Origin: Heliomarina sp018223035
GTDB lineage: Bacteria; Pseudomonadota; Alphaproteobacteria; Rhodobacterales; Rhodobacteraceae
DNA length: 64,000 bases
Assembly (NCBI GenBank): GCA_018223035.1
Contig: JAAEZD010000001.1
Location: forward strand, 124,001-188,000
Direction of reading: 5' to 3'
Shown: positions 7,681 through 16,656 of the stretch, piece by piece
Layout: the number at the start of each line of letters is the position of its first letter
Position numbering within the stretch: the stretch's first letter is position 1
Notes under the pieces: model-generated
What the model was told of the DNA's origin: nothing
What the model saw: the letters and a program-made list of their open reading frames with translations, nothing else
Database searches by the model: none
Position numbers and translations under genes: made by a program

Positions 7681-9459
7681 ATGACCGAGAGCCTACAGTC
7701 CGACAGCGAGATCAAGCAGGGGCTCGACCGGTTCCGCCAGATCTCGGAAATCTCGAAACTGATCAACGAAGGCGTCGACCTCAATGACCTGCTGACCCGT
7801 CTGACCGAGGCCGTCTGCCGCCATTCCGACTGGTCGATCAGCAGCGTTCTGGTGATGGACGAGGCGCGGCAGATGTCGGTCTCGGCAGCACGCTACGATC
7901 CGCTTTTGACCTTCAAGCGGCAAGGCGCGGGATTCGAATGGGACCTGATGGGCAGCCCAATTATCGAGATCGTCTCCAAGGGGCGGCCGATGATCATGCC
8001 GGATGCGTCAGAGCAGGATAAATACCCGGCCTTCCAGAAAGACGCCCGGCTGCGCGGCTATCGCACCGTTGTCCTCGTGCCCCTGCGGTTTCCCGACGAA
8101 CAAGGGCGCCCCATCGTGTTCTGCGTGCTGGCGGACGAGGTGGTGGCAGTCTCGGAAACCGAGCTGAGCTTTCTGCAATGTCTCGCCGATCTCGCCGATA
8201 TCGCGGTGCGCCGGATGCAGATCCTGCGGCAGGAAACGGCCGAGGCGGAGCGGCTGCGCGAGATCACCGTGAGCCTCACCTCGGCTCTGACCACCACGCT
8301 CGACCCGGACCATGCCAGCGATCTTTACGGCGGTTTGTCGCGACTGTTCACGACCGGCTGGTTCGCCATCGATCTGACCACCGGGCAGATGCTGTTCGAC
8401 CGTGCCGGGGCATCGCCCCTGCTGAAAAAGATGTGCGACCGCCTGCCCGAATCCGTGGTGCGCACGGCGATGAGGGCCGACGCTTCGCGGGGCGATCAGA
8501 CCGTCCGCCTGCTGGTCGAGGACGAAACCCTCTCGGCCCTGATGCGCCCGCTGGTGATCGACGGCACCCGCGTCGGCGCGCTGTTCCTGCTGAACGTGGA
8601 AACACTCGCCGCGAGCGAACAGGTCGCCGCGGATGCCGGGCGGCTGGCGCTGTCGTCACTCATCTTGCGTAACTACATGGCCTTCAAGACCCGCGAACAT
8701 GCCTCGCGTCGTTTAATCGGACAGCTCTGCCAGGGTGACCCTCGGGATCTGGGAGAGCTGCGCGAAGAAGCGCGCCTTCTTGGCTTTGACCTCGACCGTC
8801 CAATGTACCTGATCGGACTGCGCAGCCTCGGCGAGGCTTCTGTAGAAGAGGATTCGCACAGTTTCGTGCAGCGCAGTGCGCAAACGCTTTTCGGGCAGGT
8901 GCTGTCCTACAAAGACGGGCGCGAGGTCTATCTGCTGGTGCTGGATGACGACGCGATTCGGGATGGCAAGCGCCGCGACCGCTTCCTGCAGCGTATCCGC
9001 CCGATCATGCCGGAAACCGTGGCTGTCATGTCCGATCGGATCGACCGCCTGCAAGACGTCGCCCCTGCCCGCGAAGCCTGCCGCTGGAACCTGCAGGTGG
9101 CCGAGGCGATGGGGGCCCGCGACTGGGTCACCCGGCGCACGGTGGGATCGTTTCCGTCGCTCATGGCCTCGGTCAGCCACCGGGTCGCGGATCAGTTCCT
9201 GAACGACACCATCGCCCGTGTGGCCGAAACCGGGCCCGGCAAGGGCGACACGGTGCTGGAAACGCTCGAAGCCTATCTTGCCACCGGGCGGCGACCGCAG
9301 GAAACGGCGGATGTTTTGGGCATCCATGTTTCTACCCTGCGCTATCGGCTGGGCCGCATCGCCGAGAAATCAGGCATCGACCTGAACGATCCGGACGAAT
9401 GTTTCGAGCTGGAACTGGCCCTGCGCATCCACAAGTTCAGAATTTCCTATCAAAAGTAG
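7681..9459 (+). CDS. GAF-containing PucR-type transcriptional regulator
   Basis: A 592-residue regulator. Residues about 25-190 look like a GAF sensor domain, the middle is a linker, and the last 60 residues form a PucR C-terminal helix-turn-helix (YLATGRRPQETADVLGIH and STLRYRLGRI). The chosen ATG lies 4 bp after the isochorismatase stop; the upstream in-frame extension overlaps that gene and is rejected. PucR/CdaR-family proteins usually activate adjacent catabolic genes in response to a pathway ligand. Its place as second gene inside the operon suggests that it controls this operon and itself. Confidence 0.85.
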   Translation: MTESLQSDSEIKQGLDRFRQISEISKLINEGVDLNDLLTRLTEAVCRHSDWSISSVLVMDEARQMSVSAARYDPLLTFKRQGAGFEWDLMGSPIIEIVSKGRPMIMPDASEQDKYPAFQKDARLRGYRTVVLVPLRFPDEQGRPIVFCVLADEVVAVSETELSFLQCLADLADIAVRRMQILRQETAEAERLREITVSLTSALTTTLDPDHASDLYGGLSRLFTTGWFAIDLTTGQMLFDRAGASPLLKKMCDRLPESVVRTAMRADASRGDQTVRLLVEDETLSALMRPLVIDGTRVGALFLLNVETLAASEQVAADAGRLALSSLILRNYMAFKTREHASRRLIGQLCQGDPRDLGELREEARLLGFDLDRPMYLIGLRSLGEASVEEDSHSFVQRSAQTLFGQVLSYKDGREVYLLVLDDDAIRDGKRRDRFLQRIRPIMPETVAVMSDRIDRLQDVAPAREACRWNLQVAEAMGARDWVTRRTVGSFPSLMASVSHRVADQFLNDTIARVAETGPGKGDTVLETLEAYLATGRRPQETADVLGIHVSTLRYRLGRIAEKSGIDLNDPDECFELELALRIHKFRISYQK

Positions 9460-9529
9460 GAAACATTTCCTGCGGCCTCGCAGCTTTCACGGGAGGACCG
9501 GACAAGGCGACCGCCCTTAAGGTCGATCC

Positions 9530-10564
9530 ATGTCCAATGTGCAATCAGACCGAAGGTCCCCCGTGAGCCCCATCGACGCCGTCCCTTTCGACCCAAAGGC
9601 CCTGCGCGCCGCCTTTGGCAGCTTTGCCACCGGGGTCACGGTTGTGACCACCTATGATAAATCGGGCCGCGCGGTCGGTTTTACGGCCAATTCCTTTACC
9701 TCCGTCTCACTCGACCCGGCGATCCTGCTGGTTTGCCTTGGCAAAACGTCATCGAATTACGAGACATTCACCTCCGCCGACCGGTTCGGGGTGAATATCC
9801 TGTCGTCCGATCAGACCGATATCTCGACCCGTTTCGCGACCCGGGGTCTCAAGGACCGCTTTGCCGGGATCGATTGGCAGGCCGCGCCGGACGGCGCGCC
9901 GCTGATCGAAGGCTGCGCCGCGCGCTTCGACTGCAGCGTGCATGAATGTATCGACGCCGGCGATCACGTGATCCTGATGGGCCGGATCGAACGGTTCGAC
10001 AGCCACGAACGCCACCCGCTGATCTTCGCCGAGGGCCGCTATCTCGCGCCGATTGACCTCGACACGCCGCAGGTACGTGGCTCGGTCCGGCTGGGTGCGA
10101 TCCTCACCCGTGATGAAGAGATCCTGCTGCGGTCCGACGGCAAGGGAAACTGGCACCTGCCGCTTTCCGGCGCGAAACCGGGCCTGCGCAGCGCACGGGC
10201 CGACCTTGACGGGTTCTTCGCCGCCGGAGGGGCCAGCGTCGACTGGGGTTTCCTGTTTGCGATCTTCGATGGCGACAGCGACGCGGTGCCGGGCGATGCC
10301 GATACGCTCGCCTTTTTCCACGGCGCACTCGAGGCAGGCGAAGAGCTTCCAAGCAAGTGCCGCCTGTTTCCGATGGATGAGCTGCCGATGGAGGACGTCC
10401 CGATCTCAGCCCATCGCGCCATGCTGCGCCGCTATGTCGATGAACACCGGCAGCAACGGTTCGGGATCTACGTCGATTCCCCCGGTCCCCGTGGCACCGT
10501 GCAGCCGCTTGCGCTGCGCCCTGCCCCCTATGCCCGCAATATTCAGGACAAGGAAATCGTGTAA
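9530..10564 (+). CDS. Flavin reductase fused to a degenerate Nudix-like domain
   Basis: A 344-residue protein. Residues about 22-180 form a flavin reductase-like FMN-binding domain (FGSFATGVTVVTT, GFTANSFTSVSLDP, RFGVNIL), the type that supplies reduced flavin to two-component monooxygenases. Residues about 184-320 (LGAILTRDEEILLRS, WHLPLSG, then LFPMDELP) have the strand and turn pattern of a Nudix fold, but the Nudix box GX5EX7REUXEE is absent, so it should be a binding rather than a hydrolysing domain. The stop overlaps the next ATG by 1 nt. The partner monooxygenase is probably the LLM protein at 12113. Confidence 0.82.
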   Translation: MSNVQSDRRSPVSPIDAVPFDPKALRAAFGSFATGVTVVTTYDKSGRAVGFTANSFTSVSLDPAILLVCLGKTSSNYETFTSADRFGVNILSSDQTDISTRFATRGLKDRFAGIDWQAAPDGAPLIEGCAARFDCSVHECIDAGDHVILMGRIERFDSHERHPLIFAEGRYLAPIDLDTPQVRGSVRLGAILTRDEEILLRSDGKGNWHLPLSGAKPGLRSARADLDGFFAAGGASVDWGFLFAIFDGDSDAVPGDADTLAFFHGALEAGEELPSKCRLFPMDELPMEDVPISAHRAMLRRYVDEHRQQRFGIYVDSPGPRGTVQPLALRPAPYARNIQDKEIV

Positions 10565-12072
10565 TGACGCAGTTCACCCCCGAGGCGCTGGAAAACACCT
10601 GCCTTCCGATCTTTATCGACAACGAATTTGTCGCCTCCGAGGGCAAGCCGTTTGCCAGCTACGATCCGGCGACCGGCCAGCAATGGTCGGAAATCGCGGA
10701 TGCCACCAGCGAAGAGGTCGACCGTGCGGTGCGTTCGTCCCGCCGCGCCATGGAAAACCCGGCATGGCGCAACATGTCCCAAAGCGACCGGGGAGCGCTG
10801 CTGTACAAGCTTTCGGAACTGGTCCAGCGCGACACCGATCGCCTGTCGCGGCTAGAAACCCGCGACAACGGCAAGCTGCTCAAGGAAATGACGGCGCTCA
10901 CGCAGGCTGTGGCGACCGGGATGCGCTATTTCGCGGGCATGGCCGACAAGATCGAGGGCACCACGATCCCGGTCAACAAGCCCGATATGCTCAATTTCAC
11001 CCTGCGCGAACCGATCGGCGTGATCGCTGCCATCGTGCCATGGAACTCGCCTCTGTTGCTGCTGAACCGCGCCTTTTCCCCGGCCATTGCGGCAGGCAAT
11101 GCGATGGTGGTCAAGCCGTCGGAACACGCCTCGGCCTCGCTTCTGGCCTTTGCCGAGCTGGTGGCCGAAGCGGGTTTTCCCGCCGGTGTCTTCAACGTGG
11201 TCACCGGGCATGGCCAAAGCGTCGGCGACGCGCTGGTACGTCATCCAGACGTCGACAAGATCGACTTTACCGGCGGGCCGGAGACCGGCCGCATCATCGC
11301 CGGAAGCGCCGCGGCCAACCTGACGCCCTCGATCCTCGAGCTTGGGGGGAAATCGCCCAATATCATCTGCGCCGATGCCGATCTTGATCGCGCCGTGACC
11401 GGGGTGATTTCGGGCATATTCGCCGCCGGGGGCCAGACCTGCGTGGCAGGCTCCCGCTGCCTTGTACATGACAGCATCTATGACGAGGTGATCGACCGTC
11501 TCGTCGCCCGCACCGCCGAAATCCGGATCGGCGCGCCCGACGATGACGCGACCCAGCTTGGACCGCTTGCGCTCTGGTCGCAGGTCGAAAAGGTCGGCCG
11601 CTTTGTCGAAGGCGCCAAGACCGGCGGCGCAGAGCTGCTGGCGGGCGGTGACAGGGTGCCCGGCATGGGCGATGGCTGGTACGTGCAGCCGACGATTTTC
11701 GGCAATGTCACCAACGAGATGGACATCGCACGCAACGAAATCTTTGGACCCGTGCTTGGCGTGATGCGCTACAGCGACGACGAGGACATGATCGCCAAGG
11801 CCAATGACACCCGCTATGGGCTGGCCGCCGGTCTCTGGACCAATGACATGGAGCGCGCGATGCGCTTCATGGGCCGGATCAATGCCGGGATGGTCTGGGT
11901 CAACACCTATCGCAGCCCCTCGGTCATGGCCCCTTCGGGCGGCTACAAGGACTCGGGCTATGGCAAGCACAACGGCTTTGCCGCGATCAACGAATTCACC
12001 CGGATCAAGACCGTGGTGATCGACTACTCGGGCAAGACCCACGATCCTTTCGTGATGCGGGTCCAGAAGTGA
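10564..12072 (+). CDS. NAD(P)-dependent aldehyde dehydrogenase
   Basis: A 502-residue ALDH-superfamily enzyme of normal length. The catalytic Glu lies in LELGGKSPN and the catalytic Cys in GGQTCVAGSR; the Rossmann-type segments PWNSPLLL and KPSEHASAS are also present. Its start overlaps the flavin reductase stop by one base. In the operon it probably oxidises the semialdehyde released by oxidative ring opening or chain cleavage. The specific aldehyde is not deducible. Confidence 0.9.
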   Translation: MTQFTPEALENTCLPIFIDNEFVASEGKPFASYDPATGQQWSEIADATSEEVDRAVRSSRRAMENPAWRNMSQSDRGALLYKLSELVQRDTDRLSRLETRDNGKLLKEMTALTQAVATGMRYFAGMADKIEGTTIPVNKPDMLNFTLREPIGVIAAIVPWNSPLLLLNRAFSPAIAAGNAMVVKPSEHASASLLAFAELVAEAGFPAGVFNVVTGHGQSVGDALVRHPDVDKIDFTGGPETGRIIAGSAAANLTPSILELGGKSPNIICADADLDRAVTGVISGIFAAGGQTCVAGSRCLVHDSIYDEVIDRLVARTAEIRIGAPDDDATQLGPLALWSQVEKVGRFVEGAKTGGAELLAGGDRVPGMGDGWYVQPTIFGNVTNEMDIARNEIFGPVLGVMRYSDDEDMIAKANDTRYGLAAGLWTNDMERAMRFMGRINAGMVWVNTYRSPSVMAPSGGYKDSGYGKHNGFAAINEFTRIKTVVIDYSGKTHDPFVMRVQK

Positions 12073-12112
12073 TCAGTCGGACAGGTACAGAATTTCAGGA
12101 CAGGAGCAGGTG

Positions 12113-13186
12113 ATGAGGTTTTCCATCGCAGTGAACATGGGTCGACTCGACCCGACGACGGATATGCGCCAGATCGCGGACGAAGCGCTGGAACTGGTGA
12201 AGATCGCCGATCAGGGCGGGTTCGACATCGTCTGGACCGCCGAACACCACACAATCGAGCTGACCGTTTCACCCAACCCGTTCCAACTGCTCAGCCACTG
12301 GGGCGCGCATACCAAGAACATCCGCCTCGGCACGGCCGTTGTCGCCGCGCCGTACTGGAATCCGATCCGGCTGGCCGGTGAGGCCGCGCTTTGCGACATC
12401 CTGACGGACGGCCGCCTTGAGCTTGGGCTTGGCCGGGGCGCTTACCAGTATGAATTCGACCGGATGGCGGGCGGCATGCCGCAGCAGGAAGGCGGCAAGC
12501 ATCTGCGCGAGATCATCCCCGTGGTCAAGGCGCTCTGGGCCGGGGAATACGCGCATGAGGGCGAGCTGTGGAATTTCCCGGCCACCACGAGCGTGCCGAA
12601 ACCGCTTCAGAAATCAGTGCCCATGTGGATCGCAGCGCGGGATGAAAACACGTTTCAGTTCGCCGCCGACAATGGCTGCAACATCATGTCCACCGCGCTG
12701 CGCAAACCCTTTGCCGAGGTCGTGGACCTGCAACGCAAGTTCGACGCCGTGACCAAGGATCTGCCCAAGGGCCAGTTGCAGCACGCGACCCTGCGCAGCA
12801 CCTGCCTCTTCGACGACAAGGCCGGTGAGGATACCGCCTATGAATCCGTCATCAACTATGGCCGCGCCTTCGAGAACCTCTTCAAGGGCATAGGCGAGGT
12901 CAAGGACGGCTATCCCGAGGCGGTGGATTTTGAAACGGTTGCCAACCGCGACGAGTACGACCGCGAGAACCTGTTGGAAAACATGATGCTGGGCAGCCCG
13001 GATCAGGTGATCGAAAAGCTCGAGCGCTACAAGGCGGCGGGTGTCGATCAGTTCATCTACGGCGCGTCTTTCTTCGTGCCGCACCAGAACGCGCGCCGCT
13101 CGCTGGAGCTGTTCTGCGACAAGGTGATCCCACACTTCCGCAAGCAGGAAAATGCCGCGAGCCCCGAAATGGCAGGCGCGAAATAA
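12113..13186 (+). CDS. LLM-class (luciferase-like) flavin-dependent monooxygenase
   Basis: A 357-residue bacterial luciferase-like oxidoreductase (FSIAVNMGR, TAEHHT, LGTAVVAAP, ELGLGRGAYQYEF). The family uses reduced FMN from a separate reductase and O2; the gene at 9530 supplies a candidate reductase. The ATG at 12113 is chosen over the adjacent GTG at 12110 because of the GGAG site 6-7 nt upstream. RutA and the pyridine monooxygenase PyrA belong to the same superfamily, so ring opening of an N-heterocycle is a reasonable inference, not a demonstrated activity. Confidence 0.87.
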   Translation: MRFSIAVNMGRLDPTTDMRQIADEALELVKIADQGGFDIVWTAEHHTIELTVSPNPFQLLSHWGAHTKNIRLGTAVVAAPYWNPIRLAGEAALCDILTDGRLELGLGRGAYQYEFDRMAGGMPQQEGGKHLREIIPVVKALWAGEYAHEGELWNFPATTSVPKPLQKSVPMWIAARDENTFQFAADNGCNIMSTALRKPFAEVVDLQRKFDAVTKDLPKGQLQHATLRSTCLFDDKAGEDTAYESVINYGRAFENLFKGIGEVKDGYPEAVDFETVANRDEYDRENLLENMMLGSPDQVIEKLERYKAAGVDQFIYGASFFVPHQNARRSLELFCDKVIPHFRKQENAASPEMAGAK

Positions 13187-13196
13187 AAGGCAGACG

Positions 13197-13223
13197 GGCC
13201 GGAGCCGAGAGGCTCCGGCCTTT
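13197..13223 (+). terminator. Intra-operon hairpin
   Basis: A perfect 10-bp stem (GGCCGGAGCC/GGCTCCGGCC) with a GAGA tetraloop is followed by TTT. It lies between the monooxygenase and alpha/beta hydrolase genes of one co-oriented gene set, so it is either a partial terminator that lowers expression of the last three genes or an mRNA-stabilising structure. Confidence 0.6.
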
Positions 13224-13243
13224 GCCCTGATAAGGAGACAAGG

Positions 13244-14023
13244 GTGCGGACAACCGACGACCTGATACATTACGCGCGCGAAGGCACCGGCGATCCGCTG
13301 GTGCTTGTTCATGGCGTGGGGGCCAATCTAGCAAGCTGGGACGGCGTTGCCGAAAGGCTGAGGGGTGAGTTCGACATCCTGCGGTCCGACCTGCGCGGGC
13401 ACGGAGAGTCCGCCCGCATCGACAGCCCGATCACCATCGATACCTTTGCCGAAGACATTCTGCGGGTGATGGACGAACAGGGTGTCGAGACCGCGCATCT
13501 CGCCGGATTTTCCCTGGGCGGGCTGATCGCGCAAAGGCTGGCCGTGGGCTGGCCCGACCGGTTCCGGCGGATTGTGATCCTTTCGGCAGTCGCGGGCCGC
13601 ACGCCCGAGGAACGCGCCAAGGTGACCGACCGGCTTGGCATGATCCGCGACGGCGGCATGAAAGCGATCACCGGCGCAGCGCGCGAACGCTGGTTCACCG
13701 AAAAATTCGCCCGCGACAATCCCGATCTCATTACCCGCCGCATCGCCGAGATGGAGGCCGCCCATGTGCCCTCATACCTCGAAGCATACCGTGTGTTCGG
13801 GCAGACCGAACTGGTCGATACCCTGCACCGGATCACACATCCGGCGCTGATCATGACCGGGGAATTCGATCAAGGCTCGAACCCGCGCATGGCGCGGACC
13901 ATGCACGAATTGATCGACGGATCAGAGCTTGAGATCTTGCCTGGGCTCAAGCACAGCGCATTGCTCGAAGCCTCCGACCTTATCGCGGAACGCATTGCCG
14001 CGTTCCTCAATAAACCACTCTGA
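13244..14023 (+). CDS. Alpha/beta hydrolase (PcaD/RutD-like)
   Basis: A 259-residue alpha/beta-fold hydrolase. It has the oxyanion segment LVHGVGANLASW, the nucleophile elbow GFSLGG, an acid in TGEFDQG and the terminal histidine in GLKHSALLE. It starts at GTG 13244 with AAGGAG 7 nt upstream. The pattern matches enol-lactonases (PcaD) and the RutD aminoacrylate hydrolase group. Here it probably hydrolyses an ester, lactone or enamine produced by the upstream oxidative steps. Confidence 0.85.
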   Translation: MRTTDDLIHYAREGTGDPLVLVHGVGANLASWDGVAERLRGEFDILRSDLRGHGESARIDSPITIDTFAEDILRVMDEQGVETAHLAGFSLGGLIAQRLAVGWPDRFRRIVILSAVAGRTPEERAKVTDRLGMIRDGGMKAITGAARERWFTEKFARDNPDLITRRIAEMEAAHVPSYLEAYRVFGQTELVDTLHRITHPALIMTGEFDQGSNPRMARTMHELIDGSELEILPGLKHSALLEASDLIAERIAAFLNKPL

Positions 14024-14041
14024 AACAAGAAAGGAACGCCA

Positions 14042-14425
14042 ATGGACAAGGCGCTCTACGACAAGGGACTGGCACAGCGAAAAGCCACGCTCGGGGCCGA
14101 ATACGTGGAAAAGTCGCTGAACAACGCGACAGAGTTCTCCAAGGATTTCCAAAGCTTCATCACCGAATACTGCTGGGGTGCGGGCTGGGGCGATGAAACC
14201 CTGCCGCCCAAGACGCGGAGCATGCTCAACATCGTGATGATCGCGGCGCTGAACCGAATGCACGAATGGGAGCTGCACTTCCGTGGCGCGCTGCGCAATG
14301 GCGTGACGCTTGATGAAATGAAGGCGATGATCACCCAGCTCACCATCTATTGCGGTGTGCCCGTGGGCGTCGAATGTCACCGCATCGCCAACCGCGTTCT
14401 GGCCGAGCAGGGCGACGAAATATGA
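14042..14425 (+). CDS. Carboxymuconolactone decarboxylase family protein
   Basis: A 127-residue small helical protein. The motif HEWELHFRGALRNGVT with the following IYCGVPVGVE is the CMD core of PcaC-like proteins, and it lacks the CxxC pair of the AhpD peroxidase branch. It starts 18 bp after the hydrolase stop, and its own stop overlaps the next start (ATGA). Next to a PcaD-like hydrolase it may decarboxylate or isomerise a lactone-like intermediate; the substrate is unknown. Confidence 0.85.
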   Translation: MDKALYDKGLAQRKATLGAEYVEKSLNNATEFSKDFQSFITEYCWGAGWGDETLPPKTRSMLNIVMIAALNRMHEWELHFRGALRNGVTLDEMKAMITQLTIYCGVPVGVECHRIANRVLAEQGDEI

Positions 14426-15033
14426 GTGACGTCCATATCCGCAAGATCGTCAACTATACCGAAGACACGCTGATCGAAGGCGGCCGCGAGGTCGAGACCC
14501 CGATCCGCATGGCCGCCTGCGCCGCGATCATCCGCAACCCGTGGGGCAACGAATATGTCGAGGATCTTCAGCCGCAGATCATGGCACATGCGGTCGCGCT
14601 TGCCGATGCGCTGGTGCCGCGCCTGATCGCGCTGATGGGCGGACCCGACCGGATCGAGGCCTTTGGCAAGGCCGCCGTCACCGGCACCTCGGGCGAGGTG
14701 GAACACGCCGCCGGTCTGATCCACACGCTGCATTTCGGCAATGCCTACCGCATCGCTGCCGAGGCGGATTCCTTCCTCCCCTTTACCAACAAGCGCGCCG
14801 GGGCGGGCACGTCCATCACCCTCCCGATGACCCATAAGTCGCTGGAAAACAAAGGCGCCCGGACGCATTTCGTGACGCTGGAATTCTCAATCCCCGATGC
14901 GCCAGCCCATGACGAAATCGTCGTGGCGCTTGGGGCGTCGAGCGGCGGTCGCCCGCACCCCCGCATCGGCGACCGTTTTCAGGACATGAAACTCATGGGT
15001 GTCGATCAGGCGGGCCGCCCCCTTTCTGCCTGA
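14422..15033 (+). CDS. Amino acid synthesis family protein (DUF1185, PF06684)
   Basis: A 203-residue protein that matches the DUF1185 group by its IRKIVNYTEDTLIEGG start, the AACAAIIRNPW segment and the glycine-rich C-terminal ALGASSGGRPHPRIGDR. The ATG at 14422 overlaps the preceding stop by 4 nt. No biochemical function of this family is established to my knowledge; members commonly stand beside luciferase-like monooxygenase genes, as here. It is the last gene before a strong terminator hairpin. Confidence 0.8.
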   Translation: MSDVHIRKIVNYTEDTLIEGGREVETPIRMAACAAIIRNPWGNEYVEDLQPQIMAHAVALADALVPRLIALMGGPDRIEAFGKAAVTGTSGEVEHAAGLIHTLHFGNAYRIAAEADSFLPFTNKRAGAGTSITLPMTHKSLENKGARTHFVTLEFSIPDAPAHDEIVVALGASSGGRPHPRIGDRFQDMKLMGVDQAGRPLSA

Positions 15034-15038
15034 TCCCC

Positions 15039-15073
15039 TGCCCGGCGCTGACAGTCCCATGTGGCGCCGGGCA
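15039..15073 (+). terminator. Operon-end hairpin
   Basis: A perfect 10-bp stem (TGCCCGGCGC/GCGCCGGGCA) with a 15-nt loop begins 6 bp after the stop of the DUF1185 gene. The downstream T tract is weak (AGTTCTTTG). It marks the 3' end of the 7.0-15.0 kb operon. Confidence 0.65.
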
Positions 15074-15197
15074 ACAGTTCTTTGATCAAGACGGGCCAGC
15101 GATACCGCCGCGAACACGTTCAGGTATCGCGCCTGACCTCGACAGCAGATCGACTGTCTCGGGAGGCTGGGGTCAGACGCATCCGAACTTCAGAACC

Positions 15198-15662
15198 TTA
15201 CAGTCCCATCTCGCTCAATGACGGGTGGTCGTCCGGACGCCTGCCCTGCTGCCAGCGAAACAGACGGTCGTTCTCGCTGATCGACTGGTCATTGATGCTG
15301 GCGTGACGCTCGGCCATCAGCCCGTCGTTGTCGAACCTCCAGTTCTCATTGCCGTGCGACCGGAACCACTGCCCCGCCTTATCATGCCATTCATAGGTAA
15401 AACGGACAGCGATGCGGTCCCCTGAAAAGGCCCATAACTCCTTGACGAGCCGGTAGTCGTGTTCGCGATCCTATTTCGCGGTGAGAAAGGCGACGATGGC
15501 CTCGCGCCCGGTGAGAAAGCTGTCGCGGTTACGCCAGCGGCTGTCGGGCGTGTAGGCCAGCGAGACGGCACGCGGATCGCGAGAATTCCAGCCGTCCTCG
15601 GCCTTGCGGACCTTGAGCGCGGCGGTGTCGGCGGTGAATGGGGGAAGCGGCGGTCGGGTCAT
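15198..15662 (-). pseudogene. DUF1348 (NTF2-like) protein interrupted by an amber codon
   Basis: An ATG at 15662 with AAGGAG 8 nt upstream opens a DUF1348-type frame (NSRDPRAVSLAYTPDSRWRN, then FLTGREAIVAFLTAK). Codon 64, at 15471-15473, is TAG. The same frame then continues intact for 90 codons (REHDYRLVKELWAF, VRFTYEWHDKAGQWFRS, GNENWRFDNDG, GRRPDDHPSLSEMGL) to a normal stop at 15198. In family members the position after the Lys is usually Trp (TGG), so a single G-to-A change explains the break. The absence of any other damage implies a recent mutation, a sequencing error or, less likely, readthrough. It is followed upstream by the CMD-family gene at 15721. Confidence 0.85.
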
Positions 15663-15720
15663 ATCGATCTCCTTGAGAAGAGGCGACGGCAGCCCGGGGC
15701 CGCCGCCGCGATTGGCTGGA

Positions 15721-16269
15721 TCAGGCCGCGACACCTGTCGCGACAGGAAAATCGATTTCTGTCCGCGCGACCTCATTCAGGTAGTTCGTGTAAACGTTCA
15801 GCGCGACATGCTGAACGATCTCGACGATCTGCCCATCGTCATAGCCAGCCTCACGTACAGCGGCGAGATCGGCGTCACCCACGCGCCCACGCAGCTGCGC
15901 GACTTTCAGCGCGAAAGCCACCGCGGCATCGGCCTTTGCATCGGTCGAGCGACCGCTGCGATTAGCGGCGATTTCTTCCGGAGAAAGCTTCGCGAGATTT
16001 GCCGCAATGTAGCTATGGGCGGAAAGACAGTAGCCGCAGCCATTGTATTCGGCGATCGCCAGCGCGATGCGTTCCCGCGTTGCGGCGGGCAACCGGCCCT
16101 TGGCAAGCGCGCCGGACAGGCCAAGATGCCCTTCAAGCGCGGCGGTGCTTTGCGCTTCGAGCCGGAACATGTTGGGGACGCTGCCCAGTTGCTTGGAAAC
16201 CCGCTCCAACAGCGGTCTCGAGGCTTCGGGGGCGTCGTCGATGGTGGCGGGGGTCGGGATACGGGACAT
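15721..16269 (-). CDS. Carboxymuconolactone decarboxylase/AhpD-type peroxidase-related protein
   Basis: A 182-residue CMD-family protein with the redox pair C-G-Y-C in EYNGCGYCLSAH, as in AhpD-like and peroxidase-related members. The start at 16269 is supported by AAGGAG 6-7 nt upstream. It stands 58 bp upstream of the broken DUF1348 gene in the same direction; these two families are often co-transcribed, probably in a small detoxification unit. A reductase partner is not visible nearby. Confidence 0.85.
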   Translation of the reverse strand: MSRIPTPATIDDAPEASRPLLERVSKQLGSVPNMFRLEAQSTAALEGHLGLSGALAKGRLPAATRERIALAIAEYNGCGYCLSAHSYIAANLAKLSPEEIAANRSGRSTDAKADAAVAFALKVAQLRGRVGDADLAAVREAGYDDGQIVEIVQHVALNVYTNYLNEVARTEIDFPVATGVAA

Positions 16270-16656
16270 GGTGTTCTCCTTTGAGATTGTGTTGAACCCC
16301 AAAGCTAGGAACGCTCAATTCCGGAAAGGATACCCTTAAACAGAGAGCTACCCTCTCACGATTTGAGAGGGGCAGCGGGGCATGGCAACGCCCGGTTCGG
16401 CAAGGGATACAAAGCGCCTTTCGAAGCTAGCGATTTGCACGCGACCGGCGTCACGGCCATCCAGCGCGCGGTCTGGATATAATCACACGCCGCCTGACTC
16501 GGCCATTCCGCACCACGCTGTCCGGCGTTCCAACCATGCTGCCATTACTTGCAAGCGGATACAGGTTGCCGCCGCCCAGCAATTCAGCAACGATCAGTTG
16601 GTGGCAAGCTTGCCCTGCCCTTTGTCTTGGGCAGCCACTCATAAGAAAGGTAGCGC
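16270..16656. other. 387-bp divergent intergenic region
   Basis: It lies between the AhpD-like gene (minus) and the reductive dehalogenase gene (plus). No gene or convincing riboswitch was recognised. It must contain both promoters. A GATATAAT-like element near 16472-16479 could be a -10 box. Confidence 0.5.

Noticed and set aside
16270..16656. Possible cobalamin riboswitch upstream of the B12-dependent dehalogenase
   Set aside because: I looked for the conserved B12 box and the GCCACTG element. Only a partial GCCACT was found, and no matching box on the plus strand.
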